Notes under the pieces: model-generated
What the model saw: the letters and a program-made list of their open reading frames with translations, nothing else
Told to the model about the DNA's origin: nothing
Database searches by the model: none
Translations under genes and position numbers: made by a program
NCBI RefSeq assembly: GCF_017654505.1
Contig: NC_054534.1
Location: 43,833,726-43,897,725 of the forward strand
Direction: 5' to 3'
DNA from: Polyodon spathula
Lineage: Eukaryota > Chordata > Actinopteri > Acipenseriformes > Polyodontidae
DNA: 64,000 nucleotides
Shown: in pieces, positions 1-40,308 of the stretch
Position numbering within the stretch: position 1 is the stretch's first letter
Layout of the letters: every line of letters begins with the position of its first letter

Positions 1-1040
1 TCAAAGAATTGAAAGAAGTTATTTACAAACCGCTAACCAAGATCATGCAACAGTCTTATGAGACAGGGGTTGTACTGATAGACTGGAGAATTGCAAACAT
101 AATACCGTTCCACAAAAAGGGAGACAAAACCGAACCAGGTAACTACAGACCATAAGTCACAAACTTGTTACATTTGTAGACGACACAAAAGTAGGAGGTG
201 TGCCAAACACCATTGCAGCGCAAAGGCCATTAAAATGATCTAGACAGCATTCAGAATTGCGCAGATACAAAGCAAATGACATTTAATATAGAAAAGTATA
301 AGGTACTGCACGCAGGCAATACAAATGTGCATTATAAATACCATATGGGAGATACTGAAATTATAGAAGGAATCTATGAAAAAGATTTAGGAGTTTATGT
401 TGGTTCAGAAATGTCTTCATCTAGACAATGTGGGGAAGCTATAAAAAAGCCCAACAAAATGCTTGGATATATAGTGAAGAGCGCTGAATTTAAATCAAGG
501 GAAGTAATGTTAAAACTTTACAATGCATTAGTAAGACCCTATATAGAATATTGTGTTCAGTTCTGGTCACCTCGCTACAAAAAGGATATTGCCGCTCAAG
601 AAAGAGTGCAAAAAGCAACCAAAATTATTCTGGTTTTAAAAGGCATGTCATATGCAGACAGGCTAAAATAATTGAATCTATTCAGTCATGAACAAAGAAG
701 ATGACACAGTGATCTGATTCAATCATTCCAAATTCTAAAAGGTATTGACAATGTCGACTCAAGGGACTTTTTCGACCTGAAAAAAGAAACAAGGACCAGG
801 GGTCACAAATGGAGATTAGATAAAGGGGCATTCAGAACAGAAAATAGGAGGCACTTTTATACACAGAGAATTGTGGGAGTCTGGAACCAACTCCCCAGTA
901 ATGTTGTTGAAGCTGGCACCCTGGGATCCTTCAAGAAGCTGCTTGATAAGATTCTGGGATCAATAAGTTGCTAATAACCAAACAAGCAAGATGGGCTGAA
1001 TGGCCTCCTCTCATTTGTAAACTTTCTTATGTTCTTAAGA
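1..1040 (+). mobile_element. CR1/L2-like non-LTR LINE, internally deleted 3' copy
   Basis: The first 155 bases encode a reverse-transcriptase segment (a GNYRP-type motif near 140-155). The sequence then jumps directly to the palm motif region (FVDDTKVGG at about 172-200), so the central RT was deleted. The open frame at 276-671 is the usual C-terminal RT/thumb of this clade (EKDLGVYV, REVMLKLYNALVRPYIEYC, QFWSPRYKKDI). A stop near 671 and later frame changes break the protein, although its continuation (FFDLKKETRTRGHKWRL) is readable to about 950. The end near 1035 has the short terminal phrase also present in the 20.9 kb copy. Seen directly: protein motifs and the deletion. Clade naming is inference. 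Confidence 0.8.
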
Positions 1041-2504
1041 AGCAAAGTTACATTTCTGTACAGCTACCTTACAGCCAACTGCTACCTAGAAATTAAGAAC
1101 AGCGAAAAGATAACTACTGATCGGTCAACATGCACTGCATTTAGATTCTATATAGTACACTGGCAGAGTTAGGGCTGAGGCATGGGTTTTGACAATTCAT
1201 GTGGATGGTTGTGTTGATGTCTGTGCATATGTGTCAGATCAAGCTTACACAATAATGCTATATTCATTCCCCTAGATGAACATTGAGCCAGAATTGTGCA
1301 TAAATGGTTTGTGGTGCATGGTGCAGTCTTCTTATACCTTCATTGGCCAACACATTCCCCAAATCTGAATGTGAACTGTGGGGTGAACTAGAATGTCATC
1401 TTCACATCATCATACACATTGATGCTAATCCCTCAGTTCTAGTTGCACACCACAGGCAGCCTTATTGAGTATCAGACATTAAGGTTTGTAATGTCCAATG
1501 CGTTCACAACCTTAAAAGCTGATTAGAAATTAACATTTTTCTGGATAGGTTCGAACTCACACTTGTGTTTTTAAGATGGTGTACCTGGGATTGTATCATT
1601 ATTTCTATTGCTAGCAAGGCTCTAAAAACTACAAATCCCACATAACACTGCTTTTATTGGTAAGTGCGTTCAACAGCGTGCACTTAGATCAGTTTTGAAT
1701 ACTCATGGTTTCCACGACAGTTATAACTAGAAGGGCTTAATAACCAAAACATATTGTATAAAACCAAAAGTCAAAATGTAGCGGTTTCTTTTTTAGTTTC
1801 TCGTCCCATATCTAGTCAGTATCGACAAGCTTCTATTTATGTACAGTCTTGAAAGACTTAAAAATTACAAACTCAGTTTGTAATAGTTACCTTTTTGTTA
1901 CAAGAGTATCTAGTTTTTGGAGGTTTTTTTTTTATTTTTTTTATGTGTGCCTAATATTTATCAATGTGCATTAGATACACAGAGTTTGACACTACGAACT
2001 GTGCAATCAGAAAGTTCTATGAGACCATCAAAGAAATAGTTTCTGTTAAACAACATCTGAAAAAGAAGATAATGTAAGTTGAAAAAAATAGTAAAAAATT
2101 ATACCTGTTTTTGCAAAATTGTGTTTGTGTATACATATCTTAATTGTCGCCTTGTGAGGATTTGTATTTTCCATGTCACCAAAGAGAAGGGTGATCAATG
2201 GGATGTACGTAAGGGCAGAGGTTTTAACAGGGTTGTGTCCTCTCTTGAAATGTCTGCCCAAAAAGACTACAATTACCAGAACCCAAGATAAGCACACAGG
2301 TTGTGGTCAACACACCTGCACAGGGGGTGGCTGGCCCAGATAAAAGGGGCTGGTTCACAACAAAATGGTGACACAGGAGGAAAAAAAGGTTGGTATTGTG
2401 GAGTTGTGTTGTGGGAAATTGAAAGAGAAAAGGTGCTTTGTGTATGACTTAGGACCGTTTTGACTACCCTGCCAGTTGGATGACCCTGCTTTTGTATATA
2501 TATA
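1041..2504. other. no gene recognised (presumed ALDH1A1 intron)
   Basis: A-T rich sequence with no exon that fits ALDH1A1 or another family I know. Positions about 2290-2500 carry a TATA-like block (ATAAAAGG) in a context resembling the start of an LTR, cut by the Tc1 element that follows. Confidence 0.4.
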
Positions 2505-3778
<1,274 letters not shown>

Positions 3779-4550
3779 GGGTATGAAAAAGAATATATAC
3801 TATTCATCCGTGAAGAACACACTTCTCCAGCGTGCCAGTGGCCATCGAAGGTGAGGTATTTTCCCACTGAAGTCAGTTACGACGCCGAACTGCAGTCAGG
3901 TCAAGACGTGGGTGAGGACGACGAGCATGCGGATGAGCTTCCCTGAGACGGTTTCTGACAGTTTGTGCAGAAATTCTTCCAAACCCAGAGTTTCATCAGC
4001 TGTCCGAGTGGCTGGTCTCAGGCAATCCTGCAGGTGAAGAAGCCGGATGTGAAGGTCCTGGACTGGCGTGGTTACACGTGGTCTGCGGTTGTGAGGCTGG
4101 TTGGACATACTGCCAAATTCTCTAAAACGATGTTGGAGGCAGCTTATGGTAGAGAAAATGAACATTCAATTCTCTGGCAACAGCTCTGGTGGACATTCCT
4201 GCAGTCAGCATGCCAATTGCATGCTCCCTCAAAACTTAAGACATCTGTGGCATTGTGTTGTGTGACAAAACTGCACATTTTAGAGTGGCCTTTTATTGTC
4301 CCCAGCACAAGGTGCACCTGTGTAATGATCATGCTGTTTAATCAGCTTCTTGATATGCCACACCTGGTGGATGGATTATCTTGGCAAAGGAGAAATGCTC
4401 ACTAACAGGGATGTAAACAAATTTGTGCACAAAATTTGAGAGAAATAAGCTTTTTGTGCGTATGGAAAATTTCTGGGATCTTTTGTTTCAGCTCATGAAA
4501 CATGGGACCAACACTTTACATGTTGTGTTTATATTTTTGTTAAGTGTACA
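3779..4550 (-). mobile_element. second Tc1-family remnant, 5' half only
   Basis: The minus strand at 3896-4165 encodes a typical Tc1 N-terminal DNA-binding segment (RRPRVTTPVQD, LRPATRTADETLG). The outer 400 bases (4160-4550) are the characteristic untranslated end of this fish Tc1 subfamily. The catalytic half is missing. It abuts another Tc1 subfamily directly, so one probably inserted into or recombined with the other. Confidence 0.7.
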
Positions 4551-4794
4551 TTTGTTCTACAGTATGTGGCTTTCTTACTAATGCTTTTCTTAGATCAATT
4601 AGGTTAATGATTACACTATGGGTACCATGTGTACTTGGGGGTAAGACGATGCTGAGAGCTATGAGAGCATGATTCTGATGTGACGCTGCGAACCAAAAAA
4701 TATGACGACTGAAATAGAAAATGATAAAAAGTTAATCTAAACAACAATAATTTCATCATTAGTTATTTCACATCAATACTAAGTTACTCTTTAA

Positions 4795-5356
4795 CCCATA
4801 GTGGTCCATTTATTCAGCGCCTGTCAAGCGCGTCAGGTCCAGTTTAAAAGTATTTATTTTACCAGTCAAACTGGTTTAAAAGGCACTGCATTTCAACAGG
4901 GCACTCAGTACTGCATCTCCAGCCAAGCCCCACCCCTTGTTCGTTGTATTTATCACATACCTCTTCATAGTTGTGCATACTGATAAATCATCTCCTGATC
5001 ACTCATTTTATTACCAAACTCCTCAATAATGCGATCTAATTCATTATTTTATTACTAGAACATCTCATAAAGCTCTGCAAATGTCCGTGATATTATTTGA
5101 GTGCTGGATGTGGAAGCATCTATCTTCTTTGTTTATGGCCATGTTATCTCTGTGGTGCAGGGGCTATGTGTATTGCTCAGATCCACCCCTTTTTTTTCTG
5201 GCTCCTATTGGTCTCACTCGGCCATTGAAAGGTTCTCAGCTTTTTCTAAAGAAAAAAAAAAAACTAGAGAACTGTGCTTTATGTCTTTTTGATGATGTCG
5301 GACAGGGTCCGACATCGGACCGGAAAGAGAAAAGCATAACATAGGACTGCAAAGGG
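4795..5356. mobile_element. piggyBac-like MITE (probable)
   Basis: The block starts after TTAA (4791-4794) with CCCATAGTGGTCC and ends with GGACTGCAAAGGG followed by TTAG, a one-base variant of TTAA. CCC/GGG termini beside TTAA are the piggyBac hallmark. There is no transposase. Near the right end is a perfect 10-bp-arm palindrome around 5294-5316. Inference; the two TIRs match only partly. Confidence 0.45.
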
Positions 5357-5511
5357 TTAGTGTGTTTTACAGAGCATCTTGTTATTATGTATTATATGGC
5401 TTACTATAATATATTAACCAGCTACAATGAGTAGACATACCTTGATTTGACCTTTTAATACCAATGCTTTTTTTGTAACAGTAAATAAACTTTTTTTTTT
5501 TCTGTCCATAG

Positions 5512-5586
5512 GGTTAACTGCTACAATGCCATGAGTTCCCAGTGTCCTTTTGGAGGGTTTAAAATGTCTGGGAATGGAAGGGAAAT
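5512..5586 (+). CDS. ALDH1A1: ALDH1A1 penultimate coding exon
   Basis: A long pyrimidine tract (5491-5507) precedes the acceptor AG at 5510-5511. The frame enters with one base completing a Trp codon (family W-V-N-C). The donor is GTGAGT at 5587; the exon ends after two bases of the Met codon. Confidence 0.88.
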
Positions 5587-5990
5587 GTGAGTAACCTAAT
5601 TAGTATACTAGCTTTTTTATTTATTTTTTACTTCACCAAGCTGAAATCCTGATTTTGTATAAAGTCTACAAGATTCTGGTATTTTCAATGCATTATTTAG
5701 GTGAGTGAATAGGTTATTATAATTGCTCCACCTGAGACAGGTAAAATACAACAAAACCCACTACTTTAATTATTTCAATCACAATTCTTAATTAGCCCAA
5801 TTGCAGGTGCCCTGAAAATACTGTATAAGCATGTTCATATATTTTGTGTTGACATATGATGTCACCATTTCAGAAGACAGCTGATATTTATTAATTACTG
5901 AAGCTTTTTTTCCTCAGGGGTGAATACGGCCTGCAAGAGTACACAGAGATAAAGACTGTTACAATCAAAATCCCTCAGAAGAATTCTTAA
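5512..5990 (+). CDS. ALDH1A1: ALDH1A1-like retinaldehyde dehydrogenase, last two coding exons (3' partial)
   Basis: NAD-dependent cytosolic aldehyde dehydrogenase of the 1A group, which oxidises retinal to retinoic acid. Two exons are visible: 5512-5586 (acceptor CCATAG, donor GTGAGT) and 5918-5990 (acceptor CCTCAG, stop TAA 5988-5990). Spliced, they give [20 protein letters not shown] and [18 protein letters not shown] followed by a 12-residue tail ending KIPQKNS. This is the conserved PFGG-K-SG-G-E end of ALDH1 enzymes. QCPFGG and GEYG..EYTE favour 1A1; the Asn-Ala after Cys-Tyr and the Pro-Gln-Lys end also recall 1A2. The catalytic Cys/Glu exons lie before the window. The convergent position beside TMC genes matches human ALDH1A1 beside TMC1, which supports the 1A1 call. 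Confidence 0.88.
5918..5990 (+). CDS. ALDH1A1: ALDH1A1 terminal coding exon
   Basis: The acceptor TTTTTTTCCTCAG ends at 5917. The first base completes Met; 23 further codons ([10 protein letters not shown] to the QKNS end) lead to TAA. Confidence 0.9.
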
Positions 5991-6013
5991 GTTACATACT
6001 TTTCCAAGAAGAC

Positions 6014-6075
6014 AATAAAGCATGCGAATATATCACACCAGTGGCTTTTTTTGGTCATTTCAGTAGTACAATAAA
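6014..6075 (+). terminator. ALDH1A1: ALDH1A1 polyadenylation signals
   Basis: Two AATAAA hexamers, at 6014-6019 and 6070-6075, lie 24 and 80 bases after the stop codon. This suggests a very short 3' UTR. Which one is used cannot be told from sequence. Confidence 0.6.
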
Positions 6076-6079
6076 TGTG

Positions 6080-8394
6080 AATTTTTATTTGAGGCCCTTC
6101 TGCTGAAGAAACCCCATATAGAACACCAGAAATACTTGGCTTTAATACAATTCCAGTGGGGTTTTAGGATGGTGTTGTATTTCTGTAATGTTTGTGGTCT
6201 TAAACACTGGCATTTTTTATTTAATGGTCATTTAAAAAAAAAAAAAGTTACAGGGAGTTGTGCAGGTTGTCTTCAGGGAAAACATTTAGGGGAGAGGGTG
6301 CACGATTGAAAGTACTGGTTGAGACTTAAATGTGCAATCTGTAATATTTATTAGAGCACAGGGCCCAAGAAAATGTTACAGTATAACACAAACGTTGAAG
6401 AATTTCACACTAAATACATTTTGTTTGTGAAGGAATTTTTCTTTTGACTAGATATTTAAATGCTATTGTTTGGTAGTTGCTTGGGTGTGTTGAAAGCTTT
6501 TGTAATGACAGTATCTCAAACCTTCACAAGCAGGCTTAACAGAAACTGCACGCACATATCCACACTTGCATGTAACAAAGTATGTATACAGTTTAAGAGG
6601 GAATAACAAAGATTATAGGATTAGTTTAATTACTGAATTTGGACTTCAAATAAATGATGTACTATACTGCTACCAAAAACCTTGCAGAACGTATCGGTAA
6701 AGTATATTCTTTGCTACATACAGCATATTCTTGCATTTCTTTTTACTCTACAAGTATTTCTGTACAGTATGTTTTGAAGAAACATGCAATTATTGAACAA
6801 AGAACAGCAAGACAAGCTGTTAAAAAAAGGAACTAAACATACTGCAGACAGTGTAGATACTGAAACACATGGAATGGTTCTTGGCTGCACAATATAAATG
6901 TACTGGCTGATGAATTCCAGCAAACAAAGAATCGTTTGTTAACTTTATCTTGAAAGTATACGGAATTAGAAACCGGGGGTTGTGTTTTTTGTTCTGTGTA
7001 AGGAATCCTGCTGATTTGACTGCATATACTTAATGTGCATGTGGCAAGTGGCAAGACAACTAATGTGTGCCACTGCTTTTTAATTCCTTATTTTTATAAG
7101 GTCACCCTTTTTTGCTGTTGGCTGTTTTTCGATGAGCACAGTTTGATGGGTGTTTTTATATCATTTTTGAAATAGTAATGACTTTTCATGAATTCTCTTT
7201 GTTTTCCATCATAACGTGTCTGTCGTTTTTTCAGAGGACATATTGGTACATGTAATGTGAATAGGCCCCATTCAGAAAGCTTTAATTGTCTGTTTTGATG
7301 GCTTAAATAGTTTGATATTTTTCTTAGATAGTCAAGTTTCATCCATTCAAAACATGCTTAAACCATCAAAAGACTTTAAAAACGTTGTATCTCGTAATGA
7401 GTTATCCTTTGTGAATATGACCCTATAACACATAGATGTTACTGTGTGTTTTAGCAAAGTGATCCATTTTGAGCAATGTTTTTAAAGATGTTATCAACTA
7501 TGTATATTGCAGTAGCTTTTCAACAACTGATTTAAAATATAGCATTTTTCTAAAGTCCTTTTTGAGTACTCTGCAGTTTCATGTGAAATGAGAAAATATT
7601 TACTAAAACACATGCTAAAGATTACAAACAGATCAAATAGCATTGTTACGCCATATCCACAATTGTATAAGCCTTTAAAACTTAGATATGAACTGCCAAC
7701 CAATTATTTACACCATAGCACATCATGATTGTGAAATGATGCAGGACTGACTTTCAACTTTAGAGAACCATTGGTTGTATTCTTGATGTTCTTTTCATTT
7801 TTCATCACCATTGTTATATAACTTATAAAAAGAAACATGGTGCACCTTCGTAAAATGTATACTTAAGATAAAAAGAAAACTACTTTTAATATAATCAAGT
7901 CAGTCTGAGCAAAAAGACTACATATGAACACATCTTTATAATCATCTTGGGTAAAACTTAAGTTTCATTCCATTTAAATGGTGCAGTTTAAATCATTTAA
8001 TTTAATTTGTTAGTTATTTTCATGCATTAGATAAAATGTATTGGAATTGTCTGTGAATCAACTGTTTAATTGGCTGAAGAATGTAATATTGATTTATAAA
8101 TGTGTTAAGTATTTAATCTGAAATAAAAATATGCACATTTGAAACTGTTTTTGGTGCATACGTAATGTATTCAGAAAAACAGATAGCAATGATACATGAT
8201 GGAGAAATGTTTTCTGACACCTGGAGACAGTGTTGTAATGTTCATTTTAATAAATGGTTCGGGCATGTGGGCTTGAAATGGTAGTGACCAAAGGGTAAGC
8301 TTCATTCTCTCAAATGCAATTCTAAAATGATTTGAGAATTAACTTACACAGTGTAACATTTAAATGTGTTCAGATTAAAACCAAGTCTGCTCAT
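6080..8394. other. intergenic, nothing recognised
   Basis: A-T rich sequence between the convergent 3' ends of ALDH1A1 and TMC2. It has short homopolymers only, and no exon, RNA gene or clear transposon that I can support. Confidence 0.4.
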
Positions 8395-8649
8395 CTTAAA
8401 GAGTAAGTAGCGGGGTTCTGAAATATATAGTGTTACATGGCCTCTCAAGTTGCTACAAGTATTTAAATAATGTACCTGTAATTTCTCTTTTCATTATTAA
8501 CATCCTTACAACTTTTTAAAACAGACTTTAAAGTTAAAGTGTAGCAAACTGTCAGAAAACAGTTAGATGTATGCTATTTAAACAGTTACAGCAACACCTG
8601 GGGAAATGTAACACTATATTTTTCGGAACCCGGCTACATACTCTTTAAG
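8395..8649. mobile_element. MITE with about 42-bp terminal inverted repeats
   Basis: The left end 8395-8436 and right end 8608-8649 are inverted copies with roughly six mismatches (outer nine bases CTTAAAGAG/CTCTTTAAG exact). The element is 255 bp with no coding capacity. A target-site duplication is not obvious, so the superfamily stays open. Confidence 0.7.
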
Positions 8650-9600
8650 ACAAATACCGGCATATAAAAAAGCCAGCCTGGTTTTAAAGTTTGCTTATCT
8701 GTTCTGCATTATTCCCATTAATTACCAGGATTTTCACCCACCGTGAGCATTCCATGAAAAAACACTACAGCAATTTTATAGAAGTCTAGTGTTTAACCTT
8801 CAGAGGTTGGACATAAATATTTATACATGTAACTGGTATTGTTAAGTACATGTATAGTAGATAAAGGTTACAGTATATTTTTAGTGACCGACACTATCAG
8901 TTGCACTGTACTGTGATTTCTTATTACTATTTTAGTTGATTAACAACTAGCTTACTCAAGTTCCTCGTGACATTGATAAATGTCACCTGAAACTCTTACT
9001 AGAATTACATAGAGAATAAAGTACAACCTACTGGACATAATTAGATTGTTAAAAGCCACCAAGGAGTTCCGTGACATACCAAAAGATGAGGCCACAGGTG
9101 GAAGAAACACATGCAAATAAAAGTAAACTAAACTTTTCTTTACAAAAATCACAAATAAAAAAAAAAAAAAAAAAAACCTTTTAAATAATAATTAGTTGCT
9201 CTCAGAATCAACTATAATTTGTCTTGGCTTTTTTCTTTTTATTAACATCAGAGCATTCACAAAATGAACGCTGACTTTAGAGTTCTTAATAATACAGCTA
9301 TGCCCAAAAATGCTCTGGAGGCTGTAACTTAGTGTTTGCTGTGAATGGTCTTTAGGTGGTGCTGCAGCGCAGACTGTGCTGTTGTTGTTTTCTCTCTCTC
9401 TCTTCCATAGCGTCATTTCATTTACCATGGTCTTGCAGATTGGAGGTATTAAATAAAGTATTGCCCAGAATTTCAGAGTTCTGAAGTTCTGCCTTTCAGC
9501 CTCTGACGGAACGATACATTGAGGGGACTCTTTTTTTTAACAAATAAGCTTTCAATGCATTGCCTACTTGAGACCTTCAAAGCACTTTGAAACCAGCAGA
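8650..9600. other. intergenic, nothing recognised
   Basis: No gene seen. It contains an A20 run near 9157-9176 that could be the tail of an old retroposed sequence. Confidence 0.35.
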
Positions 9601-9642
9601 TATTTAAAAAAATAAATAAATAAACTGAAAATGCTCATTCCA

Positions 9643-9734
9643 CTGACGTCAGATCGCGTCTGTAATCAGAAATACCAGGTTAGTACTGTTGTCATAACAG
9701 TGATTGCTGGCTACTACTGACGTCAGTAGTAGCC
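9643..9734. promoter_or_regulatory. two consensus CRE sites, one inside a 26-bp perfect palindrome
   Basis: TGACGTCA occurs at 9643-9650 and again at 9718-9725. The second is the exact centre of a perfect 26-bp palindrome (9709-9734; half-site GGCTACTACTGAC). TGACGTCA is the CREB/ATF consensus. Function here is inference: the site lies between convergent genes, 0.8 kb beyond the TMC2 stop. Confidence 0.5.
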
Positions 9735-9817
9735 TGTAATCGGATAATTAAGCACAGAATTTTATAGGGAAATATCAGTTACACTAGTATTATAGGCTTA
9801 TTATGCACAATTGGGTG

Positions 9818-9819
9818 TA

Positions 9820-9865
<46 letters not shown>

Positions 9866-9890
9866 TATTTTTTATTATTATTATTATTAT
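9818..9890. repeat. (ATT)n microsatellite
   Basis: About 24 ATT/TTA units with a small interruption. The poly-isoleucine reading frame over it is an artefact. Confidence 0.9.
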
Positions 9891-10230
9891 GTCAAAAAAA
9901 TAGCTTTTTAGGCATTTTTATGAGCAGCATGTTTATTAAAAATACATCAAACCCAGTCCTATACTGTATATATTTGTCGATTCAATTTTAATAACTGTAA
10001 CTATGTCCAATACAGTTTACAGTTACACAAATAGATCATATTTTTTCTGGAGTATAGTAGATAATATTCCAGTTTTTCCAGTAAATTATAATACAAAACT
10101 AATATTTATGTTTTTACATAGAAGTAATAAAGCTTCACACCTGGTTGTAACTAGACCTACCTGAAAATACACATATGCAGTACATATTCTAAAATATATA
10201 ACAACATTTTGGTAAAGGAATGACAGTGTA

Positions 10231-10236
10231 TTTATT
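10231..10236 (-). terminator. TMC2: candidate TMC2 poly(A) signal
   Basis: AATAAA on the minus strand, 264 bases beyond the TMC2 stop codon. It is the first such hexamer downstream that I see; another is at 9932-9937. Confidence 0.4.
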
Positions 10237-10499
10237 GTACAATCAATTACAATGGTATTAATTACCAGTTAATAATTTTGCAGTAAAAGTAAAAACAATC
10301 ATTAGTTTAGGAAATGCATATTTATCCTCAATCAGAATGTACAGTTACTCCTAATCGGTACCGAACATATTTAGATGATGTGGATTTGGTGGATATTTTC
10401 TGTACAGGAAACAGACAACTGGTCTGCAAAGAGCATTGAATGCTGAAACAACCTGAATCCACACTGACTGAGTAAAGACAGTGAGTAAAAGTCAGAGTG

Positions 10500-38572
<28,073 letters not shown>

Positions 38573-39344
38573 TTTGATTTTTATCTGAGTTTTGTTGTGT
38601 CTTGTCATATTTGATCAACTTTGGGATAGAAAAGTCAGTTTGTTTTGGTTTCTATTCACTATGGCTTTCAAGCACTGGCAAATAACCACCTTTGGTACAG
38701 ACAAAAGAGTCTGTTGTACGATCTGCCGTGTTACTGTTGCAGTCCATCTGTCTCCATGACAACTGCAAATGATATTCCACAACAGGTGACGTCCTAAGAG
38801 GGTGAAGTTCACGACTAAAAACAATACATAATACACAATCCAAATAAATCTAAATACATGTTTTTTACATGCCAGTCACTATGCATCTAGTTTGTTGTCA
38901 GTCTACTTAGTTATCTTCAGGTACTTCACAATCACCAGGATTTTTTTCAGTGGTTTGGAATATCAAGTTAATTTTCAGAACCTTTGTGACTCCCACAAAT
39001 TGTTGTTTTTAGTTCCAAGGACCATTGTTTCAAAATTAGGTTAATCAACAATGTTTTTTTTAGCAAAACTTCCTTCTGTCACTTTATTTTTATAATTGCA
39101 TTCCAAGTGAAAAGAATACAAAAAAAACATCACTGCTCTTTATAAGATGCTGCAGCTTTTTTCAATGCTTCTTTGTTGTCATTTTAATCATGATTTTTTT
39201 TTAATGTAATAACTGAAAATGCTGCATGCAGACTCTCAAAGATCAGTTTAAATGGACAAATCTGTGTTCACTCGACTTATTTTAATACACAGAGAATCCA
39301 CTTAAACTGAAATACAACAGTCAACATAAGCATGTGGTTAATAT
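38573..39344. other. TMC2 upstream region
   Basis: Sequence 5' of the TMC2 start codon on the minus strand. No CpG-rich promoter and no clear TATA box at a sensible distance. A non-coding first exon further up is likely but cannot be placed. Confidence 0.3.
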
Positions 39345-39603
39345 TAATAGTAATAATTTTTAAATTGCACCTTTCATAGTGGACAAAGACAAAGCACTTT
39401 ACAACAAAAGAAACTAGGGTGTGTGAACTGTGCATCAGTTGCAGAGTCGCTTACAACAACGTCTCACCCAAAAGGCAGAGCACAAGAACGTTAAGTGACT
39501 TGGTTGAGGTCACACAGTGAGTCAGTGGCTGAGGTGGGATTTGAACCTGTAACCTCCTGATGGTAAACCTGTTTGTTTAACCACTAGACCACACAGCCTC
39601 TTG
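39345..39603 (-). mobile_element. tRNA-derived CORE-type SINE, second copy
   Basis: Minus strand: GTGGTCTAGTGGTT (A box-like), GGTTCAAATCCC (B box-like), GTGTGACCTCAACCAAGTCA core. The 3' tail (AAAGTGCTTTGTCTTTGTCC...GGTGCAATTT) resembles L2-type LINE tails, suggesting L2 machinery moved it. Confidence 0.78.
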
Positions 39604-40308
39604 TATGTGCAATCATCTGGGTCAAAAATAGAAGTGAAAGCCCATAAAACCCGGTCTCATTCCCAGGGTGTTATAACATGCCCCCCTGAAAAATAAACTT
39701 GTTGCTGACTCTTCTGCCACAAGACATTGGCATGCTGTCTGGGTGTTGACATACCCCTAATAACACTGTTTAAAAGATCCATCATAATTGATTTCATGCA
39801 AAGTGCAGCAACAAAAAGATACCACAAGGCTAATTTAACCATACCAAAATATTTCAGGGGAAAATGACTATCTTTACATTGATCTTGACACTTCTCTGTT
39901 TTAAATAATGGTTTGATGACTTTACATCAAATTTACCATTGAGTAAGAATTTAAGAAATTGAGGATTTAAGTTACCTTTTGTATAACAGCTAGCCTGTTT
40001 AAGACCAAATATAGACTAAGCTTATGTATCTTCCTAAAATTTATTAAATTCACCCAAAGGTGATCCTTGTTTAAAATCGATTGCCATAGTTATCATATAC
40101 TGAGACAGGTGACAATATCATGACACCATTACGTGTTGGTTGGCCTAGGTCACAACATTGAATAAGAGAAAGGAATACATCTTGCCAGCATTCATATCAA
40201 CAGCTGTATTGTTCTTGTTTCCTGGTATTTAAAAGGCATTGCATTTAAACTTTGATGCAATATTTTAATTGTTACCTTGAATTCCAACTCAAAACTCTGG
40301 GTTGCTTA

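Noticed and set aside
9803..9991. Poly-isoleucine membrane protein
   Set aside because: Translation of an ATT microsatellite.
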